NCBI GenBank assembly: GCA_903853805.1
Contig: CAINUN010000085.1
Location: 1 to 64,000, forward strand
DNA: 64,000 nucleotides
DNA from: an uncultured Bacteroidota bacterium
GTDB taxonomy: Bacteria > Bacteroidota > Bacteroidia > Chitinophagales > Chitinophagaceae
Direction: 5' to 3'
The notes beneath the pieces are model-generated. The model ran no database searches and had not been told where the DNA came from. It saw only the letters and a list, made by a program, of their open reading frames with translations. Positions within the stretch are counted from its first letter, which is position 1; each line of letters opens with the position of its first letter. The position numbers and the translations under genes were made by a program. Positions 28,501 through 36,566 of the stretch are shown piece by piece.

Positions 28501-29228
28501 TAAATATTTTGAACGTGATTAAAGCTCTTATTAACACTGTCTTTTATCCACTTTAAAGGTCCATTGGCATAAAATAGAACGTAATCATTTTGATTAAAAA
28601 TACCATCTCCTCCGTCCATAACAACAATGGAATTTTCTTTCAAGTCATCAATATTTTCTTCTGAATTATTTTCCGAAAAAACCGTCCCTCCATTTCCGTA
28701 AACCCTAATATTAGTTGTTGAAATAGTTGCTGGATTAATACCCAATTTGTTTTGAATAAAATTGTAGTCAAGTTTAAAAATACCTCTTTGTGCTACCGAT
28801 ATTTTATACCATTTCCCAGAAGCCAAAACACTATTGTCAGTAGTCGTTTTCAATGCAGGGGTAGATTTGTTTTCAAGTGATTCTTGTTCACTTATTATCA
28901 TTGAAAATGAACTGAGTTTTTTGTTTTCTTTGAAATAAACAGGAATTCTTACAAAAGCAAAAGGTTTCTTTTTTTCTTTGCCAAGAATAAGCTCAACATC
29001 TTTGAAAGATGTTGAACAAAATTTGAGATTGAGGCTTTTCATCTCTTCAAAAACAGTTTCTGAAAAAATTATTTTTGGCATCTCATAATTTTTCAACCAA
29101 ATTTTTTTTACAACAAAACCGTTAGAAATTTCACTTTCCTGAACTGAAAAATGGAGTTCCTGATTTTGTGAAAAACCAGAAAAAGCAAGCAAAACCCCTA
29201 CTGACAATAAAAAACTAAATAGTTTCAT
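25506..29228 (-). CDS. porU: Type IX secretion system sortase PorU
   Basis: A gingipain-fold (C25) cysteine peptidase of 1240 aa that removes the C-terminal sorting domain of type IX cargo and joins the protein to surface lipopolysaccharide. It has a signal peptide (MKLFSFLLSVGVLLAFSGFSQ), a long N-terminal beta region, and the C25 domain with histidine in LMNYNGHGSISTMAH (about H750) and cysteine in MVTATCDFSKYDDP (about C784). PorU's own C-terminal domain carries LMNYPNPFSTLTHFVF and ends YVYEIILTTKEGIQTSAHEKLVIVR. Length and domain order match PorU of Flavobacterium and Porphyromonas. It is divergent from gldJ and followed by porV. Confidence 0.95.
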   Translation of the reverse strand: MKLFSFLLSVGVLLAFSGFSQNQELHFSVQESEISNGFVVKKIWLKNYEMPKIIFSETVFEEMKSLNLKFCSTSFKDVELILGKEKKKPFAFVRIPVYFKENKKLSSFSMIISEQESLENKSTPALKTTTDNSVLASGKWYKISVAQRGIFKLDYNFIQNKLGINPATISTTNIRVYGNGGTVFSENNSEENIDDLKENSIVVMDGGDGIFNQNDYVLFYANGPLKWIKDSVNKSFNHVQNIYNDSSYYFLNFDLGPGLRIANQTGNFNPNLTVNSFNNYATHDQDIVNVGRFGKTWWGEEFSNDPGKHATQNFNFQTSPLIDSALVRLHFGSRSSVSGNSVNALLNGQSFCSTSFGSVGNGIEDNPIVDYYQTSKLKITGNALSIQIQYNPAISTGKGYLDYLELNWRSELSFQNGQMNFCDWNSVGNGNIANYQMQNSSNNIVVWDITETPTRMNGNLSGSTYSFNQSASFLHEFVAFDGSSFFTPGFTGIVANQNLHASPQVDYIIVTHHDFLEAANKLANFHQQKNNYRVIVATTEQVFNEFGSGSQDIGAIRDFARMFYKRAGNDTAEMPKHILLLGDASFDYKNRTANNTNFVPTYETSESVDLINSYCSDDFFGFLDDNEGIENWSVANTLDMGVGRLPVTTEESAMSMVDKIINYSSVNSLGPWRLSTTLITDNGDGNQHFLDGEVMASTIENHSPLHNETKVYLSAIPTISTPGGVRAPDANKAINDAIFKGTFLMNYNGHGSISTMAHERIMTQDDFNYWKNFDKLPIMVTATCDFSKYDDPAYVSAGEKLVVKADGGAIALLTTTQLVYAFLNRPMNAQFLSTLFQNNKGDFPSFGEAFRNSKNITYTTLKDSYALGNYRKFVLLGDPASMPNFPKYNIETEALLDGNNQQPVDTIRALGKYQIKGNIKDNYGSVLSNFNGRLYITIFDKPKTVNTLDASPLSFQIQNSIIYKGKVSVSDGKFSFVFIAPKDLNYDFGKGKISYYAENGVIDAAGMDTNKFIGGFSESPVVDNNEPLVKPYMNDSLFHDGGITGNSSILFVKLFDETGINVSGNSIGHDLTAVLDDDYASPFILNDYYETAPNDYQTGFVHFPISGLIDGRHAIKVKAWDMNNNSGEGLINFEVLNGKIVAVQNLMNYPNPFSTLTHFVFDHNRPNEELTVNIKIVNTNGILVTNLTQTFTPEGSRSEITWDGTDSGIKLPSGLYVYEIILTTKEGIQTSAHEKLVIVR

Positions 29229-29262
29229 GAAGATTTTTTTTGAAAAAATATTGAAGCGATTT

Positions 29263-29270
29263 CAAAGTTA
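29263..29270 (-). promoter_or_regulatory. Possible -7 element of porU
   Basis: The minus strand reads TAACTTTG 35 bp before the porU start, an exact TAnnTTTG match. No convincing -33 element is seen at 19 bp. The remaining gap to gldJ (245 bp in all) holds no gene. Confidence 0.3.
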
Positions 29271-29473
29271 AAGAAATCAATCTGAAGGGATTTTCTTTCT
29301 TGTCAAATACAAAACGGGAAACTTCAAAAAATATTTTGAATTGGTTTTTAAAAAAGTTTTTTGCATTTTTAGCCCTTGAAAGCAATAATGCTTGACATTT
29401 TGAACAGAATGCTTTATCATTGTAGCTGTTTTTAGAAGTAAAACCAATCGTAGCTTAATATTTTTCAGTGATT

Positions 29474-30997
29474 ATGAAAAGAACTCTCATTGGCGTGAGC
29501 TTGCTGTGTATCGGAGCAGCAACCCTTTTTTCGGCATGCTCATCGAATCAATACACCGGTGTATCTCGTTCAACTGGGTGGGATTATAACGACGGTCGTC
29601 TGGGCGGTTTCGATGTACCCAATTATCAGGGACAACAAACTGGACCAGGTCTGACATTTGTAGAAGGTGGACGCTTTACTATGGGACAGGTTGAAGAAGA
29701 CCTGACTATGGAGCGTAACAACATCCCACGTACAGTTTCAGTATCTTCATTCTACATGGATGAAACCGAAGTAGCAAATGTGCATTACAGAGAATATCTG
29801 TTTTGGATGTCGCGATCTTACGGTTCCGATTATCCACAATTGATTTCTTCTGAATTGCCAGATACAACATCGTGGCGTCGTGGACTTTCTTACAACGAAC
29901 CGTTGGTTGAATATTATTTCCGCCACGCTGCCTACAACTATTATCCAGTTGTTGGAGTTAACTGGTATCAAGCAAATCGTTTCTGCAAATGGCGTAGCGA
30001 TAGGGTTAATGAAATGATTCTGATTAAAAACGGAATGTTGAAAAAGAACCCTAACCAAGTAAACGAGGACGTTTACTCAACTGAAACTTATGTTGCAGGT
30101 CAATATGAAGGTTCTGCTGGCGGCAAGCGTAAACGTGACTTGGATCCAAGTGGTTCTGGAAAACGTAACCTAAGCTATAGTGATGGTTATCTATTGCCAG
30201 ATTATCGTCTTCCAACAGAAGCTGAGTGGGAATATGCGGCTCTTGGATTAATAGGAAATAATCCGGAACCTGCAACTAAACGTCGTCGTGGTGAAGAAGT
30301 GTTAACAGATAGAAACATTACTCCTTGGGGTCCAAAAGAATATTTGCGTAGTGGTGTTCGTAACCCTCAACAAGGTGAGTTCCTTGCTAACTTCCGTCGT
30401 GGAAAAGGTGATTATATGGGTACACCTGGTGGATTAAATGATAACGCAGATATTCCTGCTGATGTATTCTCATACAAGCCAAATGCTTTCGGTCTTTATA
30501 ATATGGCTGGAAACGTAAGTGAGTGGGTTTTCGATACTTATCGTCCAAATACTTTCCAAGATGCTGAAGATTTCCGCCCAGCTCGTGGAAACGTATTCAG
30601 TGCTTATCAAAGAATTGCTGAAGATAATTCTCTTGAAGAAAAAGATAGTATTGGTCATTTACCTCGTCGTTTATTTACGTCTGATGAATTTGCTCAAAAA
30701 AGAAATTCAGGGTTCATGGTTGTAAAAGCAGATTCAAGAGACTTTATTGACGGTGACTCATCTTATGTTTATGATTATGGAAAAACCACTCTAATCAACA
30801 ACGATGCACGAGTAATTAAAGGTGGTAGCTGGGCTGATCGCGCTTATTGGTTAACTCCAGGTACACGCCGCTATCAACAAGCAAGTATGGGTAGCAGCAC
30901 TGTAGGCTTCCGTTGTGTTATGGATCGCCTTGGTAGTGCTAATGGTAAAAACACAAGCCATCCTGGTAATGTTTTTAGCACTCGTTCTAGAAGATAA
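29474..30997 (+). CDS. gldJ: Gliding motility lipoprotein GldJ homologue
   Basis: A 507-aa lipoprotein (lipobox LFSAC, C22) with the formylglycine-generating-enzyme/sulfatase-modifying fold: FVEGGRFTMGQ, DETEVANVHYREYL, YPVVGVNWYQANRFCKWRSDRVNE, YRLPTEAEWEYAALG, FGLYNMAGNVSEWVFDTY and VIKGGSWADRAYWL...GFRCVMD. GldJ and GldK/PorK share this fold; the N-terminal GWDYNDGRLGGF segment and the adjacency to porU and porV match gldJ of Flavobacterium. It supports gliding and type IX secretion there. The start at 29474 is an ATG; an upstream GTG adds two residues. Confidence 0.88.
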   Translation: MKRTLIGVSLLCIGAATLFSACSSNQYTGVSRSTGWDYNDGRLGGFDVPNYQGQQTGPGLTFVEGGRFTMGQVEEDLTMERNNIPRTVSVSSFYMDETEVANVHYREYLFWMSRSYGSDYPQLISSELPDTTSWRRGLSYNEPLVEYYFRHAAYNYYPVVGVNWYQANRFCKWRSDRVNEMILIKNGMLKKNPNQVNEDVYSTETYVAGQYEGSAGGKRKRDLDPSGSGKRNLSYSDGYLLPDYRLPTEAEWEYAALGLIGNNPEPATKRRRGEEVLTDRNITPWGPKEYLRSGVRNPQQGEFLANFRRGKGDYMGTPGGLNDNADIPADVFSYKPNAFGLYNMAGNVSEWVFDTYRPNTFQDAEDFRPARGNVFSAYQRIAEDNSLEEKDSIGHLPRRLFTSDEFAQKRNSGFMVVKADSRDFIDGDSSYVYDYGKTTLINNDARVIKGGSWADRAYWLTPGTRRYQQASMGSSTVGFRCVMDRLGSANGKNTSHPGNVFSTRSRR

Positions 30998-31016
30998 TTT
31001 CTAAAAAAATAATTTC

Positions 31017-31046
31017 AAAAACCCCTCTTATTTGGAGGGGTTTTTT
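31017..31046 (+). terminator. Terminator of gldJ
   Basis: An 11-bp perfect stem (31017-31027 with 31035-31045) with a 7-nt loop and a T run of six. Confidence 0.9.
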
Positions 31047-31072
31047 ATTTTTATTCCCTAAAATATAGTTCA

Positions 31073-32353
31073 GTGGAAATTGCAACTCTCTATAAAATCT
31101 TTCTTCAACACCCTTCTATTCAAACCGATACTCGAAAATTGCAAGAAGGTGATATTTTCTGGTCATTAAAAGGCCCTAATTTCAATGGAAATGAGTTTGC
31201 AAACACAGCCTTAGAAAAAGGCGCTTCCTATGTTGTTGTTGATGAGGAAAAATTTGTGGAAAATGAGCGAATTATTTTAGTTGAAGATGGATTAAAGAGC
31301 TTACAAGAACTAGCCACTTTTCATCGAAAACAATTCCAAATTCCCTTCATTGCTATTACAGGGTCTAATGGAAAAACTACTACGAAAGAATTGGTTACGG
31401 CTGTTCTTTCTCAAAAATTCAAAACTCAATCCACTAAAGGAAATCTGAACAACCATATTGGTGTTCCGCTTACCATTTTATCAATCCCAAATGATGCCGA
31501 AATGGCTGTGATAGAAATGGGTGCTAATCATCAAAAAGAAATTGAAAGTTATTGCAAGATTGCATTGCCCACCCACGGAATAATTACTAACATTGGTAAA
31601 GCTCATATCGAAGGTTTTGGTGGGGAAGATGGAATAAAAAAAGGCAAAGGAGAATTGTTTGATTTTCTTCGAAAAAACAATAGAACTGTTTTCAGAAATA
31701 ATGACCTTATTTATCTTGATGAAATGTCAAAAGGCATTTCATCACAGGTAACTTATGGAAGGATCAACGCAGATTATGTTGGGAATCTTTCTTCTGAAAA
31801 CCAAGTTTACCTTAGTGTGTTAATTCCTGCATTTGAAACAACGATACAAACACAACTTGTAGGTAATTACAATTTCCCAAACATTATGACTTCTGTTGCT
31901 GTTGGTTTGCATTTTGGTTTAGAAATTATTGACATCCGAAAAGCAATTGAAAATTATACGCCCGATAATAGTCGCTCTCAGCTTATAAAAAAAGGCAGCA
32001 ACACTATTTTGCTTGATGCGTACAATGCAAATCCTACAAGTATGAGCGCAGCAATTTCCAATTTTAAAAACTTAGAATTACCGAACAAAATGCTTTGGAT
32101 TGGCGCCATGAAAGAAATGGGAAATAATGAAGCTAGTGAACATGAAGCGTTGGTTCTTTTGATTGAAGAAAACAATTGGAAAAACGTGATTCTTGTTGGC
32201 AAAGAATTTTCTAAGTGCAAAAAAAAATACAGTTGGTTTGAAAACGCTGAAGAAGCAACTTTATTTGTAAAAAATAAACAGCCTGAAAACGCTTCGATTC
32301 TTATTAAAGGTTCAAGAGGAAGTAAAATGGAAAAACTATTGGAAGCTTTGTAA
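31073..32353 (+). CDS. murF: UDP-N-acetylmuramoyl-tripeptide--D-alanyl-D-alanine ligase
   Basis: A Mur ligase of 426 aa that adds D-Ala-D-Ala to the UDP-MurNAc-tripeptide in the cytoplasm, the last step of the soluble peptidoglycan precursor. The N-terminal substrate domain has SIQTDTRKLQEGDIFWSLKG. The ATP P-loop is ITGSNGKTTTKELV, followed by TKGNLNNHIGVPLT and the central-domain AVIEMGANHQKEIE. The C-terminal domain shows LLDAYNANPTSM. The start codon is GTG at 31073; there is no in-frame ATG before the conserved N-terminus. It sits after gldJ behind a separate terminator. Confidence 0.95.
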   Translation: MEIATLYKIFLQHPSIQTDTRKLQEGDIFWSLKGPNFNGNEFANTALEKGASYVVVDEEKFVENERIILVEDGLKSLQELATFHRKQFQIPFIAITGSNGKTTTKELVTAVLSQKFKTQSTKGNLNNHIGVPLTILSIPNDAEMAVIEMGANHQKEIESYCKIALPTHGIITNIGKAHIEGFGGEDGIKKGKGELFDFLRKNNRTVFRNNDLIYLDEMSKGISSQVTYGRINADYVGNLSSENQVYLSVLIPAFETTIQTQLVGNYNFPNIMTSVAVGLHFGLEIIDIRKAIENYTPDNSRSQLIKKGSNTILLDAYNANPTSMSAAISNFKNLELPNKMLWIGAMKEMGNNEASEHEALVLLIEENNWKNVILVGKEFSKCKKKYSWFENAEEATLFVKNKQPENASILIKGSRGSKMEKLLEAL

Positions 32354-32360
32354 TTAATGC

Positions 32361-32642
32361 TTAGATAGCTTTGTCAATTTTGTCAGCCATTTTTTGAATT
32401 TCTTTACTCAAAGTTGGGTTGTTAAACACATCTACTGCAGAGTCTGCAGCATACATCAGTAAGGTCATCGCCACATAATCTTGGTCATCTTTACCAGCAT
32501 AATCACTGCGCATCTCTTTGATTTTGTTATCTGCAATCTTTAAAGCTTTCCGTACAGCTTCCTCATCTTCCGGTTTTATCTTGATCCGATAACTTCGACC
32601 AGAGAGCCAAACATTAATTGGTAGAAGCTGTTCTTGTTCCAT
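32361..32642 (-). CDS. zapA: Cell division protein ZapA
   Basis: A 93-aa FtsZ-associated protein that stabilises the Z ring. The N-terminal beta/alpha head (INVWLSGRSYRIKIKPEDEEAVRKALKIADNKIKEM) and the C-terminal helix for the coiled coil (DQDYVAMTLLMYAADSAVD) agree with ZapA. Its ATG directly follows the lspA stop codon on the same strand, so the two are cotranscribed. Confidence 0.85.
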   Translation of the reverse strand: MEQEQLLPINVWLSGRSYRIKIKPEDEEAVRKALKIADNKIKEMRSDYAGKDDQDYVAMTLLMYAADSAVDVFNNPTLSKEIQKMADKIDKAI

Positions 32643-33275
32643 TTATGCTATAACGGTTGTGTTTTGATTATCTTGTTTATGGATGAATTTTTTCTGAAAA
32701 AGAATTAAAGTGAAAACACCAACAGATATTGCTGCATCAGCAAGATTGAATACTGGTTCAAAAAAGACAAAGTTTTTTCCTCCAACAAAAGGAACCCAAT
32801 TAGGCAAAATTGTATCCACTACGGGGAAGTAGAGCATATCAACAACACGACCATGAAATAAGTTTCCATAACCTTCACCCCATGAAACGATTTTAGCAAG
32901 GTGGAAAGAACTCTCAGTAAAAATCAAGCCATAAAACATACTATCTATCAAATTGCCTAAAGCCCCTGCAAGAATTAATGAACCACAAATGATAGCTCCC
33001 TTTTCGTACTTCCTATCAACTATTTTTTTCAATAGGAAAAAACCAAAAATTACAGCTATAAGACGAAATAATGTAAGTACTAGCTTTCCAATTGCAGCTT
33101 GTCCTAATTTCATTCCAAAAGCCATTCCCTCATTTTCAATAAAATGCAACCTAAACCATGAGCCCAAAACGTTTACTTCCTCACCATAATAAAAATGGGT
33201 TTTTATATAAATCTTCAAAAGTTGGTCAGAAAGAATTACAAGCAATACAATTAATAATGCGCTACGATATTTCAC
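32643..33275 (-). CDS. lspA: Lipoprotein signal peptidase (signal peptidase II)
   Basis: An aspartic membrane protease that cleaves the signal peptide before the lipidated cysteine. At 210 aa it has four hydrophobic helices, the conserved ENEGMAFGM segment, and the catalytic aspartates in GRVVDMLYFPVVD and VFNLADAAISVG. It is longer than E. coli LspA because of a loop between the second catalytic region and helix 3 (LPNWVPFVGGKNFVFFEP), a common Bacteroidota feature. Substrates in this window include GldJ, the M1 peptidase and the HlyD-like adaptor. Confidence 0.94.
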   Translation of the reverse strand: MKYRSALLIVLLVILSDQLLKIYIKTHFYYGEEVNVLGSWFRLHFIENEGMAFGMKLGQAAIGKLVLTLFRLIAVIFGFFLLKKIVDRKYEKGAIICGSLILAGALGNLIDSMFYGLIFTESSFHLAKIVSWGEGYGNLFHGRVVDMLYFPVVDTILPNWVPFVGGKNFVFFEPVFNLADAAISVGVFTLILFQKKFIHKQDNQNTTVIA

Positions 33276-33425
33276 TTAAAAAATCTTGTTTGAATAGCTG
33301 CCAAAGATACGGTTCAAAATAATAGATTTTGTTGTTAAAAAAGGTAAGAATAAACACTTCGTTTTTATAGATAGACCAAAGAAAAACAAATCAAAAAATT
33401 ATTCTTCAAAAAAGTTTTAAAGAAA

Positions 33426-33456
33426 TTTGCAAAAATCATTTTGTTGTCTACTTTTG
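33426..33456 (+). promoter_or_regulatory. Promoter of the tRNA-tuf operon
   Basis: TTTG (33426-33429), a 19-bp spacer, then TACTTTTG (33449-33456) is an exact match to the Bacteroidota TTTG-N19-TAnnTTTG consensus. The first tRNA begins 45 bp downstream. Confidence 0.8.
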
Positions 33457-33500
33457 CAATCCTAATAATCAAACGCAGTTCTTAATTGTTCAATAAATAA

Positions 33501-33573
33501 GCCACTTTAGCTCAGCTGGTAGAGCAACTGATTTGTAATCAGTAGGTCGCTGGTTCGATTCCGGCAAGTGGCT
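33501..33573 (+). tRNA. tRNA-Thr (anticodon TGT)
   Basis: A complete cloverleaf of 73 nt. The acceptor GCCACTT pairs with AAGTGGC, the T-arm contains GGTTCGATTCC, and the anticodon loop TTTGTAA has TGT at 33534-33536. No 3' CCA is encoded. Confidence 0.97.
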
Positions 33574-33639
33574 CTTTTTTTAGTGGTGAGTCGTTAGTAA
33601 TAAGTCGAAAGAGTTATGGAAAGGACGCTGCTAAGCCTA

Positions 33640-33722
<83 letters not shown>

Positions 33723-33731
33723 CTAATTAAT

Positions 33732-33788
33732 GTTTAATTTTGAATGATTGTTCATTCAAAATCTATACCTCAGCATTCAAAATTAAAC
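33732..33788. repeat. Nested palindromes in the Tyr-Gly tRNA spacer
   Basis: ATTTTGAATGA (33737-33747) pairs with TCATTCAAAAT (33752-33762). The overlapping GTTTAATTTTGAATG (33732-33746) pairs perfectly with CATTCAAAATTAAAC (33774-33788). The two stems exclude each other. Confidence 0.6.
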
Positions 33789-33790
33789 AA

Positions 33791-33863
33791 GCGGGAGTAG
33801 CTCAGTTGGTAGAGCGACAGCCTTCCAAGCTGTAGGTCGCGGGTTCGAGCCTCGTCTCCCGCT
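33791..33863 (+). tRNA. tRNA-Gly (anticodon TCC)
   Basis: A complete 73-nt cloverleaf: acceptor GCGGGAG/CTCCCGC, anticodon stem ACAGC/GCTGT with TCC at 33824-33826, and T-arm GGGTTCGAGCC. No CCA is encoded. Confidence 0.97.
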
Positions 33864-33982
33864 CGAAAAAAAGAATTAATTAGCTAATTGGTCTATGACC
33901 CGTTAGCTTGTTGCGTAAATAAAGTTCTTAATATTTGAGTTCGTTAGCTGATTAGCTAAGTTAATAAATTAGCTAATTGAAC

Positions 33983-34054
<72 letters not shown>

Positions 34055-34160
34055 CTACAAAATTTGTCGTTGGAAAACGTCGCAATTTTTTGAAAAATTA
34101 GGCCTAGCCTTATTTGAATAAACAAACATTTTAAAACATCTCTTAAAAAACAATAAAAAA

Positions 34161-35348
34161 ATGGCAAAAGAGACCTTTAAACGGGAAAAACCCCACGTAA
34201 ACATCGGTACCATTGGCCACGTTGACCATGGTAAAACTACCTTGACAGCTGCAATTACTTCTATTCTTGCAGATAGGGGTATGGCTCAGAAAAAAGGTTA
34301 TGATGAGATTGATGCTGCTCCCGAAGAAAAAGAGCGTGGTATCACTATCAACACAGCTCACGTTGAGTATTCAACTGCAAATCGTCACTATGCTCACGTT
34401 GACTGTCCAGGTCACGCTGACTATGTAAAAAACATGATTACTGGTGCCGCTCAAATGGATGGTGCAATTCTTGTTGTTGCTGCCACCGATGGTCCTATGC
34501 CTCAAACTCGCGAGCACATCTTACTTGGTCGTCAAGTTGGTGTACCTAGTATGGTTGTATTCATGAATAAAGTAGATCTTGTTGATGATCCTGAAATTCT
34601 TGAGTTAGTTGAAATGGAAATTCGTGAATTGCTTTCTAAGAACGGTTATGATGGTGATAATGCCCCTATCATTAAGGGCTCTGCTACTGGTGCTCTAGCT
34701 GGAGAACCACAGTGGGTTGCTGCTATTAATGAGTTGATGGATGCAGTTGACAGTTATATTCCATTGCCTCCTCGTCCTATTGATCAACCATTCTTGATGT
34801 CAGTTGAAGATGTATTCACGATTACAGGTCGTGGTACAGTTGCAACAGGTCGTATTGAGCGTGGTGTAATTAAAGTAGGAGAAAACGTTGAAATCGTAGG
34901 ATTTAATGAATCGCCTCTTACATCCACTTGTACTGGTGTTGAAATGTTCAAAAAATTACTTGACCGTGGCGAAGCTGGTGATAACGCAGGTATATTGCTT
35001 CGTGGTATCGAAAAGAAAGATATTCGTCGTGGTATGGTTATCTGTGCACCAAAGAGCATTACTCCTCACACTGAATTCAAAGGCGAAGTCTATGTATTGA
35101 GCAAAGAAGAAGGTGGGCGTCATACTCCATTCTTCAATAAATATCGTCCACAGTTCTATTTCCGTACTACAGACGTTACTGGCGAATGCCATTTACCTGA
35201 AGGTGTTGAAATGGTAATGCCTGGTGATAATGTATCTATTCGTGTAAATCTTATTGCACCAATTGCAATGGACAAAGGTCTTAAATTCGCAATTCGTGAA
35301 GGTGGGCGTACTGTAGGTGCCGGTCAGGTAACTGAAATCATTAAGTAA
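34161..35348 (+). CDS. tuf: Elongation factor Tu
   Basis: A 395-aa GTPase that delivers aminoacyl-tRNA to the ribosome. The P-loop [15 protein letters not shown] lies at residues 18-32, the switch II region is [12 protein letters not shown], the guanine motif is NKVDLVDD, and domains 2 and 3 are complete to the end ([15 protein letters not shown]). Codon choice is noticeably more regular than in the neighbours, as expected for a highly expressed gene. It is the first protein gene of the tRNA operon and is followed by a hairpin terminator. Confidence 0.99.
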   Translation: MAKETFKREKPHVNIGTIGHVDHGKTTLTAAITSILADRGMAQKKGYDEIDAAPEEKERGITINTAHVEYSTANRHYAHVDCPGHADYVKNMITGAAQMDGAILVVAATDGPMPQTREHILLGRQVGVPSMVVFMNKVDLVDDPEILELVEMEIRELLSKNGYDGDNAPIIKGSATGALAGEPQWVAAINELMDAVDSYIPLPPRPIDQPFLMSVEDVFTITGRGTVATGRIERGVIKVGENVEIVGFNESPLTSTCTGVEMFKKLLDRGEAGDNAGILLRGIEKKDIRRGMVICAPKSITPHTEFKGEVYVLSKEEGGRHTPFFNKYRPQFYFRTTDVTGECHLPEGVEMVMPGDNVSIRVNLIAPIAMDKGLKFAIREGGRTVGAGQVTEIIK

Positions 35349-35384
35349 GATTTAAAGCAGTAATTTTTCTGCAACAAATAATAA

Positions 35385-35415
35385 ACAGCCATCGATAATT
35401 TCGGTGGCTGTTTTC
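35385..35415 (+). terminator. Terminator after tuf
   Basis: An 11-bp stem (ACAGCCATCGA 35385-35395 with TCGGTGGCTGT 35401-35411, including one G-T pair), a 5-nt loop and a T run. Confidence 0.8.
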
Positions 35416-35471
35416 ATTGGAAATAATTTCTTTTAGGGAAGTATTTTATTTCCGTTTTTGGAAAATAATCT

Positions 35472-35479
35472 TACATTTG
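35472..35479 (+). promoter_or_regulatory. Possible -7 element before tRNA-Trp
   Basis: TACATTTG is an exact TAnnTTTG match 50 bp before tRNA-Trp and just behind the tuf terminator. The -33 element is not clear. Confidence 0.45.
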
Positions 35480-35528
35480 CCACCCTCTAAAGGTCAAAGG
35501 GTACTTTGACTTTTTTGTTAGGTAAAAT

Positions 35529-35599
35529 ACGGGCATAGTTCAATGGTAGAATAGAGGTCTCCAAAACCTTTGATCGTGGTTCGAATCCGCGTGCCCGTG
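35529..35599 (+). tRNA. tRNA-Trp (anticodon CCA)
   Basis: A 71-nt cloverleaf: acceptor ACGGGCA/TGCCCGT, anticodon loop CTCCAAA with CCA at 35561-35563, and T-arm GTGGTTCGAATCCGC. It lies between tuf and secE, a usual Bacteroidota arrangement. Confidence 0.96.
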
Positions 35600-35628
35600 C
35601 AAACATTTACAATATTTAATTAGGAATT

Positions 35629-35826
35629 ATGGCAAAAATTGGCACATACATTCAGGCTGCTTATGATGAACTCGTTCATAAAGTAAGTTGGCCAACTTGG
35701 GATGAACTTCAGCAGACAACTATTATTGTTTTAGTTGCCCTCCTCATTATTACGTTTGTAATTTTCGGGATGGATTTCGCTGGTGAAAATGTTCTTACCC
35801 TTCTCTATCAACTCTTAGGAAAGTAA
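35629..35826 (+). CDS. secE: Preprotein translocase subunit SecE
   Basis: A 65-aa single-pass subunit of the SecYEG channel. It has an amphipathic helix followed by the conserved VSWPTWDELQQTTIIVLVALLIITFVIFGMDF, containing the family motif (K)VSWP-T. The short form with one membrane helix is normal in this phylum. It is followed 3 bp later by nusG. Confidence 0.93.
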   Translation: MAKIGTYIQAAYDELVHKVSWPTWDELQQTTIIVLVALLIITFVIFGMDFAGENVLTLLYQLLGK

Positions 35827-35829
35827 GCA

Positions 35830-36411
35830 ATGACAGAAACAATTGACACTAGTACGCCTGTCATCAACCAAGACACGAAATGGTATGTTATTCGTGTGGT
35901 GAGTGGCAAAGAAAAAAAGGCTAAGGAATACATTGACAAAGAAGTGAGAATTAACGATTGGAGTCAATCTATTTTTCAAGTGCTTTGCCCTATAGAAAAA
36001 GTATATAAAGTAGTAGGCGGTAAAAAGGTTTTACGTGAAAAAACTCTTTTCCCAGGTTACTTAATGCTCGAAGCTAAAGAAGGGAAACTGAGTGGTGAAA
36101 TGGTTCAAACCATAAAAAGCATTACAGGTGTTATTCACTTCCTTGGCAAAGACCATCCTACTTCCCTTCGCAAATCAGAAGTGAACAAAATGTTTGGCAA
36201 GATGGATGAAGTAAGCGAACAAGGTGTTGGTTTTGCCGAGCCATATATTGTTGGCGAAACAGTTAAAATTATTGACGGTCCTTTCAATGATTTCAACGGC
36301 ACTATTGAAGAAGTGAATGAAGAGAAAAAGAAACTGAAAGTAGTTGTAAAAATCTTTGGTCGCTCTACGCCTGTAGAGCTCAACTATATGCAGGTGGAAA
36401 AGATTGCATAA
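35830..36411 (+). CDS. nusG: Transcription termination/antitermination protein NusG
   Basis: A 193-aa protein that binds RNA polymerase and links it to Rho or the ribosome. The NGN domain covers [22 protein letters not shown] to [10 protein letters not shown], and the C-terminal KOW domain contains [30 protein letters not shown]. It is the last gene of its operon here: a strong hairpin follows and the usual rplK does not. Confidence 0.96.
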   Translation: MTETIDTSTPVINQDTKWYVIRVVSGKEKKAKEYIDKEVRINDWSQSIFQVLCPIEKVYKVVGGKKVLREKTLFPGYLMLEAKEGKLSGEMVQTIKSITGVIHFLGKDHPTSLRKSEVNKMFGKMDEVSEQGVGFAEPYIVGETVKIIDGPFNDFNGTIEEVNEEKKKLKVVVKIFGRSTPVELNYMQVEKIA

Positions 36412-36438
36412 TCATTTACAAACAATATAATATTCTGT

Positions 36439-36470
36439 AAAAGCCATCATTAATGATGGCTTTTCTCTTT
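36439..36470 (+). terminator. Terminator after nusG
   Basis: The perfect palindrome AAAAGCCATCAT/ATGATGGCTTTT (36439-36450 with 36453-36464) is followed by T-rich sequence. Confidence 0.85.
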
Positions 36471-36566
36471 TTTGAGTATAACATATTTTTGACGGCATCT
36501 GCATTGATTTATTGTATTTCCTCTTGAAGATTAAAAAGAATAATCGAATTTCGAGGCTGTCAATTA

